Part shown: positions 1 through 5,939 of the stretch, piece by piece
How positions within the stretch are numbered: position 1 is the first letter of the stretch
Layout of the letters: each line of letters opens with the position of its first letter
Assembly (NCBI GenBank): GCA_000715855.1
Contig: KL571308.1
Location: 63,413 to 69,506 of the forward strand
Direction of reading: 5' to 3'
DNA length: 6,094 bases
From: Actinoplanes liguriensis
GTDB taxonomy: Bacteria > Actinomycetota > Actinomycetes > Mycobacteriales > Micromonosporaceae
Notes under the pieces: model-generated
What the model was told of the DNA's origin: nothing
What the model saw: the letters and a program-made list of their open reading frames with translations, nothing else
Databases searched by the model: none
Position numbers and translations under genes: made by a program

Positions 1-830
1 GGGTCGGCCACCGACAGATACGCCGCGGCGGCCGCCTGATCGACCGTGGAGGTGTGCAGGTCCGCCGCCTGCTTCGCGATCACCAGCGACGCCCGCAGCT
101 CAGCGGGCATGCGGACCCAGCCGAGCCGCAACCCCGGCGCGCCGATCTTCGACAGGCTGCCGAGATGAATCACCCGATCGGCGTACGCCGCCACGGGCGT
201 GAGCGCGTCGCCCCGGTACCGCAGCTCGCCGTACGGGTCGTCCTCCACGATCCACACCCCGTACCGCCGTGCCAGCTCGGCCACCCGCGCCCGCCGTGCC
301 GCGGTCAGCGTCCGCCCGGTCGGGTTCGCGAACGTCGGCACCAGGTAGACCAGCTCCGGCCGTTCCCGCGCGAACACCTCGGCGAGCGCGTCCGGGTCGA
401 CCCCGTCGGCGTCCGAGGGCACCGCCACGATCCGTGCCCGGGCCATCGCGAAGCACTGCAGCGCCGCCAGATATGTCGGCTCCTCGACCACCACGGTGGC
501 CCCCGGATCCAGCAGGGCCGCCGCGACCAGCGTCAGCGCCTGCTGCGACCCGGTCGTGACCAGCACGTCCTCAGCCCGGGCCGGCAGTCCCCGGGCGCTC
601 ATCCGGGCCGCGAGGTGCCCGCGCAGCCGCAGGTCACCCTCGGTCGGCGCGTACTGCAGATGCCGGCGCGCGGCCGGCCCGGACAGGGCGGTGTCGAACG
701 CCGCCCGCCAGCCGTCGACGTCGAACAGCTCCGGCGCGGGCAGCCCACCGGCGAACGAGATCACCTCCGGCCGGTCGATCAGAGCGAGAAGGTCACGCAC
801 GGGGGAGGAGGCGACAGCAGCCAGACGCAT
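1..830 (-). CDS. PLP-dependent aminotransferase, LysN/2-aminoadipate type (partial, C-terminus outside window)
   Basis: A fold-type I (class I/II) aminotransferase using pyridoxal phosphate, read from ATG at 830 leftward; 276 complete codons are present and the last ~120 of a usual ~400 are off the edge. Visible motifs are SFAGGLPAPELF (residues 25-36), typical of stand-alone LysN-like enzymes; GSQQAL (94-99), the PLP-phosphate loop; Tyr120; NPTG (169-172) with the cofactor-contacting Asn; EDDPY (196-200), giving Asp197 for the pyridine nitrogen and Tyr200; and SLSKIGAPGLRLGW (225-238), where Lys228 is the Schiff-base lysine and Arg235 a phosphate ligand. All catalytic residues present are intact. 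There is no N-terminal winged helix, so it is an enzyme and not a MocR-type regulator. An AGGA motif lies 8 bases before the ATG. The true substrate (2-aminoadipate, aromatic or branched-chain amino acid) cannot be told from sequence. It is divergent from the ABC-F gene. Confidence 0.93.
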   Translation of the reverse strand, partial: MRLAAVASSPVRDLLALIDRPEVISFAGGLPAPELFDVDGWRAAFDTALSGPAARRHLQYAPTEGDLRLRGHLAARMSARGLPARAEDVLVTTGSQQALTLVAAALLDPGATVVVEEPTYLAALQCFAMARARIVAVPSDADGVDPDALAEVFARERPELVYLVPTFANPTGRTLTAARRARVAELARRYGVWIVEDDPYGELRYRGDALTPVAAYADRVIHLGSLSKIGAPGLRLGWVRMPAELRASLVIAKQAADLHTSTVDQAAAAAYLSVAD

Positions 831-920
831 GGCAAAGGTCCTGTTCCGAGCAGAGACGAGAAAGCCTGCGGATCACGGACGGTCGTGCCATCGACGTGCG
901 CGGCGAAACGACGGGCCTGG

Positions 921-959
921 TCAAGGCCACCCCGTGAGCCTAACGCCGATCAAGGCCAC
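921..959. repeat. Direct repeat TCAAGGCCAC x2
   Basis: The ten bases TCAAGGCCAC occur exactly at 921-930 and 950-959, 29 bases apart start to start. On the minus strand they read GTGGCCTTGA; one copy lies between the -35 and -10 positions and the other at the predicted start of the aminotransferase transcript. Position suggests a regulator site, but no known consensus is recognised. Confidence 0.4.
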
Positions 960-965
960 GATTGG
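937..965 (-). promoter_or_regulatory. Candidate promoter of the aminotransferase gene
   Basis: Read on the minus strand, TAGGCT (937-942) fits the actinobacterial TANNNT -10 element. At 17-base spacing the -35 position (960-965) reads CCAATC, which is far from TTGACA and falls inside one of two AACCAATC repeats. This suggests a promoter that needs an activator. The predicted transcript start near 930 leaves about 100 bases of leader before the ATG. This is inferred from motif fit only. Confidence 0.35.
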
Positions 966-979
966 TTCCCGGATTGGTT
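960..979. repeat. Direct repeat GATTGGTT x2, 12-base period
   Basis: GATTGGTT occurs at 960-967 and again at 972-979 (AACCAATC on the minus strand), spaced 12 bases start to start, about one helical turn. The pair covers and lies just upstream of the -35 position of the candidate aminotransferase promoter, the place expected for an activator site. Confidence 0.5.
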
Positions 980-1004
980 TGCCCGCCGGGCCACTGGATT
1001 CGGG

Positions 1005-1033
1005 TTGCAGGCGGGCGATCCGCGGGGCAGAGT
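1005..1033 (+). promoter_or_regulatory. Candidate promoter of the ABC-F gene
   Basis: TTGCAG (1005-1010) and CAGAGT (1028-1033) are separated by 17 bases and resemble a sigma-70-class promoter, although the -10 begins with C instead of T. The transcript would start near 1040 and carry a leader of about 100 bases. The -35 overlaps the right arm of the GCCCGCC/GGCGGGC inverted repeat (981-987, 1010-1016). Confidence 0.3.
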
Positions 1034-1059
1034 GGTCGCCGGACCTGCCGCCGAGCCCA

Positions 1060-1141
1060 GGGAGCACGAACGCCTCATGTGAGAGCAACCAACACCCCGT
1101 ACGCGCCAATCGGTGTTGATCTTTGCTCCTGGAGGTTTCGC
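1060..1141 (+). promoter_or_regulatory. Structured leader with start-stop mini-ORF before the ABC-F gene
   Basis: An inverted repeat CAACACC (1090-1096)/GGTGTTG (1112-1118) forms a 7-bp stem. It can be continued by GAGCAA (1083-1088) pairing with TTGCTC (1123-1128), giving 13 pairs with a small bulge that end 2 bases before the Shine-Dalgarno GGAGG (1131-1135). The same TGCTCC strand (1124-1129) can instead pair with GGAGCA (1061-1066). ATG-TGA at 1077-1082, a start codon followed at once by a stop, lies between these arms, with AGGGAG (1059-1064) upstream as a possible though distant ribosome site. ABC-F resistance genes are often controlled by leader attenuation; that this leader does so is inference. 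Confidence 0.45.
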
Positions 1142-2740
1142 ATGCCCGCCCATCTCAAAGCCACCGGCCTCGCCCGCGCCCACGACGGCGACCTGCTGTT
1201 CTCCGGGTTCGACCTGGTCCTGCAGGACGGCGACCGCATCGGCGTCGTCGGCCCCAACGGCGCCGGCAAGACCACCCTGCTGCGCGTGCTCGCCGGCGAC
1301 CTGCCACCCACCCACGGCACCGTCACGCTCGCGCCCGGCACCACCACGGCGTACGTCTCACAGCAGGTCCCCGACCCCGGCGGCACCGTCGCCGCGTTCC
1401 TCACCTCAGGCCTCGGCGAGCTCGCGGCCGTCACCGCCACCATGCGCGCACTCGAGACCCGCCTCGCCGACGGCGACGACGTCCTCGACGACTACGCGCA
1501 GGCCCAGGAACGCTGGACCGCCCTCGAAGGCTGGACCGCCGAGACCCGCCTCACCGAGATCCGCCAGCGCCTCGACATCGACCACCTCGACGACACCCTG
1601 CCCCTGTCGTCGATCTCCGGCGGCGAGCAGGCCCGCCTCATGCTCGCCCGCGCCCTGCTCACCAGCCCCGACCTGCTGCTGCTCGACGAACCCACCAACC
1701 ACCTCGACGCCGACGGCGCCGGCTGGCTGCTCGGCTGGCTCCGCGACTTCCCCGGCGGCGTGCTCACCGTCAGCCACGACCGCGCCTTCCTCGACGCGAC
1801 CGTCACCCGCATCATCGAGCTCGACGGCATCGACGAACAACCCCAGGACTATCCCGGCGGCGGCTACACCGCGTACCGGGAAGAGAAACAACGCCGCTGG
1901 CAACGCCTGCTGCTCGACTTCGAAGCCCAGGAGAAGGACCGCCTGCGCTGGGAAGCCGACATCGAACGGACCATGGGCTTCGCCCGCGGCGTCGAGAATG
2001 CCGACCGCTCCAGCGCCACCGCACCCCACCTGCGCCGCGTCGCCCGGCTGGTCGCCCGCAAGGCCAAGGTCCGCGAACGCCGGCTGCGCCGCCAGATGGC
2101 CTCCGTCCGATGGATCGCCGAACCCCGCCGCCGCCCGGCCCTGACCCTGGCCTTCCCCGACGACGCCGGTGACCCCGGCGAGATCGTCCTCAAGATCCGC
2201 GACCTGTACCAGGCCTACGGCAACCGCGTCCTGCTCGACCACGTCGACCTCGACGTCACCCGCGGCGACCGCATCGTCGTCACCGGCCGCAACGGCTCCG
2301 GCAAGACCACCCTGCTGCGCGCCATCGCCGACACCCACCCCGACGTCGCCGTGCTCCCGCAGACCACGGATCACCTGCGCACCGACACCACCGTCATGGA
2401 CCATTTCCGATCCCAGGTTCCCGTGTACGTCGACGACGCCGAAAAACTGCTCGCCGGCCACCAGTTCGAGCCGGAGCAGTGGACGTCCCGCCTGCGCGAC
2501 CTGTCCGCGGGGGAGCTGCGCCGCCTGCTGCTCGCCGTCCTCGTCAACAGCCCCTCCCGGATCCTGCTGCTCGACGAACCCACCAACTTCCTCGACTTCG
2601 ACGCCCTCGACGTCATCGAAGAGGCCCTGCGCCGCTACCGCGGAACCCTGCTCATCGTCTCCCACGACCGGTACTTCGCCGACGCCGTCGGACACACCCG
2701 GCACTGGCACGTCGCCGGCGGCACCGTGACCGAAAGCTGA
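1142..2740 (+). CDS. ABC-F family ATPase (possible antibiotic-resistance type)
   Basis: A 532-residue soluble protein with two ATP-binding cassettes and no membrane segments, so it is an ABC-F ribosome-associated ATPase and not a transporter. Cassette 1 has GPNGAGKT (37-44), Q-loop Gln74, SGGEQ (159-163), Walker B ending DEPTNHLD (182-189) and switch His212. The charged inter-domain linker at about 238-330, which in this family reaches the ribosomal E site and peptidyl-transferase centre, is rich in Arg, Lys and Glu. Cassette 2 has GRNGSGKT (382-389), Gln407, LSAGE (454-458), DEPTNFLD (478-485) and His508. Both catalytic Glu residues (183, 479) are present. The second signature has Ala where Gly is usual. 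Start chosen at ATG 1142, six bases after GGAGG; an upstream in-frame start would lack a ribosome site. Size and architecture match actinomycete macrolide/lincosamide-type ABC-F proteins, but a housekeeping role is possible. Confidence 0.95.
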   Translation: MPAHLKATGLARAHDGDLLFSGFDLVLQDGDRIGVVGPNGAGKTTLLRVLAGDLPPTHGTVTLAPGTTTAYVSQQVPDPGGTVAAFLTSGLGELAAVTATMRALETRLADGDDVLDDYAQAQERWTALEGWTAETRLTEIRQRLDIDHLDDTLPLSSISGGEQARLMLARALLTSPDLLLLDEPTNHLDADGAGWLLGWLRDFPGGVLTVSHDRAFLDATVTRIIELDGIDEQPQDYPGGGYTAYREEKQRRWQRLLLDFEAQEKDRLRWEADIERTMGFARGVENADRSSATAPHLRRVARLVARKAKVRERRLRRQMASVRWIAEPRRRPALTLAFPDDAGDPGEIVLKIRDLYQAYGNRVLLDHVDLDVTRGDRIVVTGRNGSGKTTLLRAIADTHPDVAVLPQTTDHLRTDTTVMDHFRSQVPVYVDDAEKLLAGHQFEPEQWTSRLRDLSAGELRRLLLAVLVNSPSRILLLDEPTNFLDFDALDVIEEALRRYRGTLLIVSHDRYFADAVGHTRHWHVAGGTVTES

Positions 2741-2754
2741 CTCTCCGCGCCCCG

Positions 2755-2770
2755 GGACCGCCGTCGGTCC
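2755..2770 (+). terminator. Short GC hairpin after the ABC-F gene
   Basis: GGACCG (2755-2760) and CGGTCC (2765-2770) form a 6-bp stem with a CCGT loop, 14 bases after the ABC-F stop. There is no T-tract, so it may be only a weak or U-less terminator, or a transcript-stabilising hairpin. Confidence 0.35.
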
Positions 2771-2786
2771 ACGTGACCCGCACCCC

Positions 2787-2792
2787 TATGCT
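2787..2792 (+). promoter_or_regulatory. Candidate -10 element for uppP
   Basis: TATGCT fits the TANNNT -10 pattern and lies 43 bases before the TTG start. No recognisable -35 sits 16-18 bases upstream, and that position overlaps the preceding hairpin. It would give uppP its own short-leader transcript in addition to any read-through from the ABC-F gene. Confidence 0.35.
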
Positions 2793-2835
2793 CTGAACCC
2801 GGCCACACAAGCGACAAACAGGGCGGGATCAGGGT

Positions 2836-3672
2836 TTGAACATCTTCGAAGCAATCTTGATGGGCGCAGTGGAGGGCGTCACCGAGTTCCTCCCGGTGTC
2901 CAGCACCGGACACCTGACCATCCTGGAGAAACTCCTCGGTTACCGGCTCGACGACCCGGACATCACCGCCTTCACCGTCATCATCCAATCCGGCGCCGTC
3001 CTGGCCACCATCATCTTCCTGATGAAGGACATCACCCGGATCGTCCCCGCGTTCTTCAAAGGCATCGCCAACAAAGAAGCCCGCGAACACCCCGACTTCC
3101 GATTCGCGATCGCCGTCATCCTCGGCTCGATCCCCATCGTCATCGCCGGGCTCACCTTCAAAGACGCCATCGAAACCACCCTGCGCAGCCTCTGGTTCGT
3201 CGCCGGCGCCCTCATCCTCTGGTCCGGCGTCATGGCCTTCGCCGACCACGCCGCCACCCAGGTCCGCCACGAAGACGACGTCACCTGGAAAGACGCCCTG
3301 GTCATCGGCGTCGTCCAATGCCTCGCCGTCATCCCCGGCATCAGCCGCTCCGGCTCCACCATGTCCGCCGGCCTGCTCCGCGACCTCGACCGGGTCACCG
3401 TCACCAAACTGTCGTTCTTCCTCTCCGTGCCCGCCCTCACCGGCGCCTCCCTGCTGCAGGGCTACGAAGAGTTCGACAACATCTCCAACGGCGTCGGCTG
3501 GACCAACACCATCGTCGCCACCGCGGTCAGCTTCATCGTCGCCTACTTCGCCGTCACCTGGCTGCTCAAGTTCGTCGCCAAGCACTCCTACAGCGTCTTC
3601 ATCTTCTACCGCCTCGCCCTCGGCGCCCTGCTCATGCTCCTACTCGCCACCGGCACCATCAGCGCCCAATAA
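2836..3672 (+). CDS. uppP: Undecaprenyl-diphosphatase UppP (BacA family)
   Basis: An integral membrane phosphatase of 278 residues that removes one phosphate from undecaprenyl diphosphate to regenerate the C55 lipid carrier for peptidoglycan and other wall polymers; extra copies in bacteria give bacitracin resistance. Family motifs are EGVTEFLPVSSTGH (13-26), containing the paired Glu13 and Glu17 and His26 that correspond to E. coli Glu17, Glu21 and His30, and PGISRSGST (167-175) with catalytic Arg171. Hydrophobic segments lie at about 44-63, 89-107, 119-136, 153-169, 192-209, 224-245 and 254-272. The start is TTG at 2836: it gives the family's usual N-terminus (MNIFEAILMGAVEG), while the next ATG at 2860 would cut the first helix away. 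A GGCGGG (2822-2827) is the best ribosome site; AGGG is too close to the TTG. The weak start suggests modest expression. Confidence 0.96.
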   Translation: MNIFEAILMGAVEGVTEFLPVSSTGHLTILEKLLGYRLDDPDITAFTVIIQSGAVLATIIFLMKDITRIVPAFFKGIANKEAREHPDFRFAIAVILGSIPIVIAGLTFKDAIETTLRSLWFVAGALILWSGVMAFADHAATQVRHEDDVTWKDALVIGVVQCLAVIPGISRSGSTMSAGLLRDLDRVTVTKLSFFLSVPALTGASLLQGYEEFDNISNGVGWTNTIVATAVSFIVAYFAVTWLLKFVAKHSYSVFIFYRLALGALLMLLLATGTISAQ

Positions 3673-3687
3673 ACCCCGAACACCAAC

Positions 3688-3726
3688 GAGCGCCCGCACT
3701 CCTCTGCTGAGTGCGGGCGCTTCTTC
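3688..3726 (+). terminator. Strong rho-independent terminator after uppP
   Basis: GCGCCCGCACTC (3690-3701) and GAGTGCGGGCGC (3709-3720) form a perfect 12-bp stem with a 7-base loop, extendable by A3689-T3721 and a G-T pair, followed by TTCTTC. It begins about 16 bases after the uppP stop and ends that transcript ahead of the convergent minus-strand gene. Confidence 0.9.
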
Positions 3727-3757
3727 ATAAGCCGAACATCACGCTGCCGACGCAGGC

Positions 3758-3786
3758 GCCCGCTCCATGACACCGGGGGAGCGGGC
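3758..3786 (-). terminator. Terminator-like hairpin for the convergent minus-strand gene
   Basis: GCCCGCTCC (3758-3766) and GGAGCGGGC (3778-3786) make a perfect 9-bp GC-rich stem with an 11-base loop, starting 13 bases beyond the stop codon of the minus-strand gene. There is no T-tract on that strand, so it would be the U-less type common in actinomycetes. Together with the uppP terminator it insulates the convergent pair. Confidence 0.5.
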
Positions 3787-3799
3787 CAACCCCACAGCC

Positions 3800-4549
3800 T
3801 CACGACGGCTGCGAACCCGCCTCACCCAACTCCGCCAACCGCGCCTCGATCTCCGCCAACTCCGCCCGCAACCGCTGCGCCTGCTGCTCCGCCTCGGCAC
3901 GCTCACCGGCCAGAATCTGCTCGACCGCCTCCTGCACCCCCGGCACGTCGATCAACTGCACCATCTTCAACGCCTCAGCCGGACGAATCACATACGGCTT
4001 CGCCAGGGCCTTCGCACCCTGATTCGCACCCACCGTCCACTCGCCCTCGGCATAGGCCAGCGTCACCGTCAACGACGGACCCGGCTTCGGCTTCACCGGA
4101 CGCGCCACCTTCCGCGGCGCCGGCGTCGTCGTCACTTCCTGAGCTTCGTTCTCCACAACGTCCTCACTCTTACGCTGCACCGGAGCCGGCTTCGGCTTCA
4201 CGAGCGGCTTGTCGATCAGAAACTCCGGACCCGACAGCACCGGATCCGGCTCCGGCTCGGGCGCCACCACCGGCACCGCCTTCTTCACCGGCACACCTTT
4301 CGGCGCGATCCGCAGATCAACGGGGGAGAAAGGCAACTCGTCACGCCCGAACTTCACCACCACCCACTCCTCGGACACCGCGGGATCCTCCAACCCCACC
4401 ACCTGCCCGATCTGCCCCGCGATCTGCCCCGCCGAATCGGTGAACTGCACCTTCGGCTTCCGCCCGGCCGCCAGAGCGTCCCGGATCCCGTCCAACTCCT
4501 CCGTGGTCAACCCACGGGCCTCCACACCCGCCGCGGCCATCGTCCCCAC
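3800..4549 (-). CDS. Conserved actinobacterial protein with C-terminal coiled coil (DUF6319-like)
   Basis: A 249-residue, probably cytoplasmic protein with no signal peptide or membrane segment. It has three parts: an N-terminal helical stretch and a small beta-rich unit (about 14-85, with VQFT and WVVVKF strands); a Pro/Lys/Glu/Val-rich disordered linker (86-157); and a C-terminal domain (158-212, with GEWTVGANQGAKALAKPY at 169-186) ending in a Glu/Ala/Arg-rich coiled coil (about 206-243). From memory the C-terminal part resembles the uncharacterised family DUF6319; this needs a profile search and no function is known. The start is uncertain: GTG at 4549 has only a distant AGG, while ATG at 4540 has GGGGA very close. 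An AGQI-AGQI repeat comes from a 12-base tandem duplication. It is convergent with uppP, with 83 bases separating it from the upstream unknown gene, so co-transcription is possible. Confidence 0.82.
   Translation of the reverse strand: MGTMAAAGVEARGLTTEELDGIRDALAAGRKPKVQFTDSAGQIAGQIGQVVGLEDPAVSEEWVVVKFGRDELPFSPVDLRIAPKGVPVKKAVPVVAPEPEPDPVLSGPEFLIDKPLVKPKPAPVQRKSEDVVENEAQEVTTTPAPRKVARPVKPKPGPSLTVTLAYAEGEWTVGANQGAKALAKPYVIRPAEALKMVQLIDVPGVQEAVEQILAGERAEAEQQAQRLRAELAEIEARLAELGEAGSQPS
4409..4432. repeat. 12-base tandem duplication inside the DUF6319-like gene
   Basis: GATCTGCCCCGC is present twice head to tail (4409-4420 and 4421-4432), in frame, giving AGQIAGQI (residues 40-47) followed by a degenerate third GQV. 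It looks like recent replication slippage within the small N-terminal domain. Confidence 0.75.
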
Positions 4550-4632
4550 TTTCGTACGCCTGTATGAGAGGGCCTCTTTCTACCAGCCCCCACCGACAAC
4601 AACCCCCACGCCCCGCCGACCCACAAAGATCA

Positions 4633-5496
4633 TCACGGACGTGAATCATCCCCCAACGCCACATCCACCCGCCGCAACACCTCCCGCGACCACGGATGAA
4701 CCGCAAACTCCCGACCCGGATTCCGCTCGCAGTACTCGCCGTCACCCACCCACACACCACCCGACAACGACCACCGCACCGGCGCCTCCGCCTCCGCCAG
4801 CACCCCGGCCACCGACCGCACCTCCGCCGACCGCCGATCCCACCCACACACCAACTCCACCGCCCGCGCCAACCAGTTCACCGCCTCCGGCCCGGCATCC
4901 ACATCACCCAGAAACGGCACCAGCAGCAACAACCGCCGCGCCGCCGCCACCCTGTCCGGCAACGCCGCCCGCGCGATCTCCCGCAGCTCCGGCCACCGCA
5001 ACCCCGGCCCACGAAAACTGCCCGACAACTCCGCCAGACCGAGCCCCGGGCCACCGTCAGCCGGCGCCAGCCACAGATCGACCCAATAGCTCACATCCGG
5101 CTCGACCACACACCCACGAGCCAGCCGCACCGACGACTCACTGCGATACACCACCAGCAACACCGCACCCGACGGCAACTCGACCGTGAACACCGGCCAC
5201 CGATCATCCCGGAACACCTCCCGGCCCACCCCGAACACCGCCGCGAACTGCGCCGACGGCCGCTCCGGACACAGATGCGACGCCCAGAACGACACCTCAC
5301 CCAGCAACCCCGAACCATCCACCGCCAGCACCGACGCCGGCGCCGGCCGGAAATCCAGGAACTCCCGCAACGTACGCGCCGCATGCTCCCGATCGACCCG
5401 GAACCCCCGCGCCAGCCGATCCACCGTGAACTGCGCCCGCCAATCATGCTCAGCGCAACACGGCTCACGCTCCTCGCCGTACCCGAAAAGCCTCAT
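4633..5496 (-). CDS. Unknown 287-residue protein, translationally coupled to the exonuclease-like gene
   Basis: I do not recognise this protein. The reading frame extends further upstream, but the start is placed at ATG 5496 because this ATG overlaps the TGA of the preceding gene (ATGA) and the added upstream residues are only the antisense of that gene. No Shine-Dalgarno precedes the ATG, so translation probably depends on ribosomes finishing the upstream gene. The product is soluble-looking, without signal peptide. Visible points: a Cys pair with a nearby His (Cys13, Cys14, His17); an alpha-helical N-terminal part (about 20-48); a beta-rich middle (52-147) with VLLVVYRSE (112-120) and SYWVDLWL (136-143); an Arg/Ala-rich helix (167-194); and a C-terminal Trp-containing region (219-274). 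Leu-Ser-Gly-Ser (157-160) and no catalytic motif of a known family stand out. Four further Cys residues are scattered (76, 129, 217, 256). Strong codon bias supports a real gene. Confidence 0.78.
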   Translation of the reverse strand: MRLFGYGEEREPCCAEHDWRAQFTVDRLARGFRVDREHAARTLREFLDFRPAPASVLAVDGSGLLGEVSFWASHLCPERPSAQFAAVFGVGREVFRDDRWPVFTVELPSGAVLLVVYRSESSVRLARGCVVEPDVSYWVDLWLAPADGGPGLGLAELSGSFRGPGLRWPELREIARAALPDRVAAARRLLLLVPFLGDVDAGPEAVNWLARAVELVCGWDRRSAEVRSVAGVLAEAEAPVRWSLSGGVWVGDGEYCERNPGREFAVHPWSREVLRRVDVALGDDSRP

Positions 5497-5750
5497 GACG
5501 ACAGGGGAGCGGCGGCACGGAACAACACCCCGAGCAGATGCGCATACCCGCGCGCATCGTCGATCGACCGATGCGTGTGCGCGATCTCCCCAGACCACCG
5601 CGCCGGCAACGTCTGCGGCGTCACCTCCGCCACCGGCCGCCCCGTCAACGCCGCCGCACAACCGCGCAGACACAAACGCATCGAGTGCGCCCCGGGCCAC
5701 GGCCCGTCCGTCTCGATGTCAGTCACCACATAGATCCACTCGTCCGGCAT
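5493..5750 (-). CDS. Mini DEDDh exonuclease-like protein with apparent internal deletion
   Basis: An 85-residue protein read from ATG 5750, seven bases after GGGAAGG. It begins with a clear ExoI motif, VVTDIETDG (8-16; Asp11 and Glu13), and ends with a clear ExoIII motif, HRSIDDA (60-66; His60 and Asp65), both from the DnaQ/RNase T-like 3'-5' exonuclease superfamily. In ordinary members about 80-100 residues carrying ExoII (a further Asp) lie between; here PWPGAHSM (17-24) runs straight into RLCLRGCAAALTGRP (25-39), which in homologues I recall belongs close to the C-terminal motif. The frame is kept. With no ExoII Asp it is unlikely to be an active nuclease alone, unless it pairs with another chain. 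Longer starts at 5786 (ATG) and 5960 exist but have poor ribosome sites and unlikely sequence. It overlaps the next gene by ATGA. It could equally be a decaying gene still in frame. Confidence 0.75.
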   Translation of the reverse strand: MPDEWIYVVTDIETDGPWPGAHSMRLCLRGCAAALTGRPVAEVTPQTLPARWSGEIAHTHRSIDDARGYAHLLGVLFRAAAPLSS

Positions 5751-5911
5751 CCCACGACCTTCCCGCCAATGCGCGATCAACGACATCGTGTCACCGGCGC
5801 AACCGCCACACGACGGACGCCGTCGTAGCGGGGCATCACGGCCATGGTCGTCGCGCCGGTCACCCCGGACGGCACGCCGGGAGTATGACCCAGTAGGGAT
5901 GCGAAAGCCCA

Positions 5912-5939
5912 TTGACCTGGCAAGACGGGCATATACATT
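5912..5939 (+). promoter_or_regulatory. Candidate promoter of the secreted-protein gene
   Basis: TTGACC (5912-5917) and TACATT (5934-5939) are separated by 16 bases and are a good sigma-70-class match. The surrounding A/T-rich ATATACATT stands out from the GC-rich neighbourhood. The predicted start near 5946 leaves a leader of about 85 bases and falls inside the inverted repeats that follow. Confidence 0.55.

Larger units (their letters stand above)
831..1141. promoter_or_regulatory. Divergent intergenic control region between aminotransferase and ABC-F genes
   Basis: No protein-coding gene is supported in these 311 bases; the long reading frames that cross it are antisense or GC-bias shadows. 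It holds a minus-strand -10-like TAGGCT (937-942), two pairs of direct repeats (TCAAGGCCAC and GATTGGTT), a GCCCGCC/GGCGGGC inverted repeat (981-987 and 1010-1016), a candidate plus-strand promoter (1005-1033), and a structured leader just before the ABC-F start. Each is listed separately where it can be supported. Confidence 0.7.

Noticed and set aside
981..1016. GCCCGCC/GGCGGGC inverted repeat as a firm operator for the ABC-F promoter
   Set aside because: Seven GC-only bases 22 apart are expected by chance in such DNA; noted only within the intergenic description.
54..1082. Long plus-strand reading frames (54-1082, 496-1119) opposite the aminotransferase
   Set aside because: Their translations are Arg/Pro/Gly-rich and lack domains, while the minus strand carries all the aminotransferase motifs. 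They are antisense shadows of a GC-rich gene.
1113..2710. Reading frames overlapping the ABC-F gene in other frames (plus 1113-2144, plus 1123-2172, minus 1406-2710)
   Set aside because: Low-complexity Ala/Pro/Arg/Ser or Val/Gly/Glu runs caused by codon bias; the ABC-F frame has every expected motif.
2635..3585. Minus-strand 316-residue frame opposite uppP
   Set aside because: It is an Asp/Gly/Glu-rich mirror of uppP codons with no recognisable fold and also crosses the end of the ABC-F gene.
3767..4567. Plus-strand frame opposite the DUF6319-like gene
   Set aside because: Arg/Leu/His-rich composition and overlap with the terminator hairpin; the minus strand has sensible domains and a coiled coil.
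4566..4580. AGAGGGCCTCT near-palindrome upstream of the DUF6319-like gene as an operator or terminator
   Set aside because: Arms are only 5 bases with one base between; too short to be convincing in this GC-rich background and without a linked promoter.
4209..5733. Plus-strand Pro/Thr-rich frames (4209-5189, 4696-5733) that might look like secreted or cell-wall proteins
   Set aside because: The Pro/Thr/Ala repetition is the antisense of Gly/Arg/Val/Ala codons in the minus-strand genes; no start site or signal peptide supports them.
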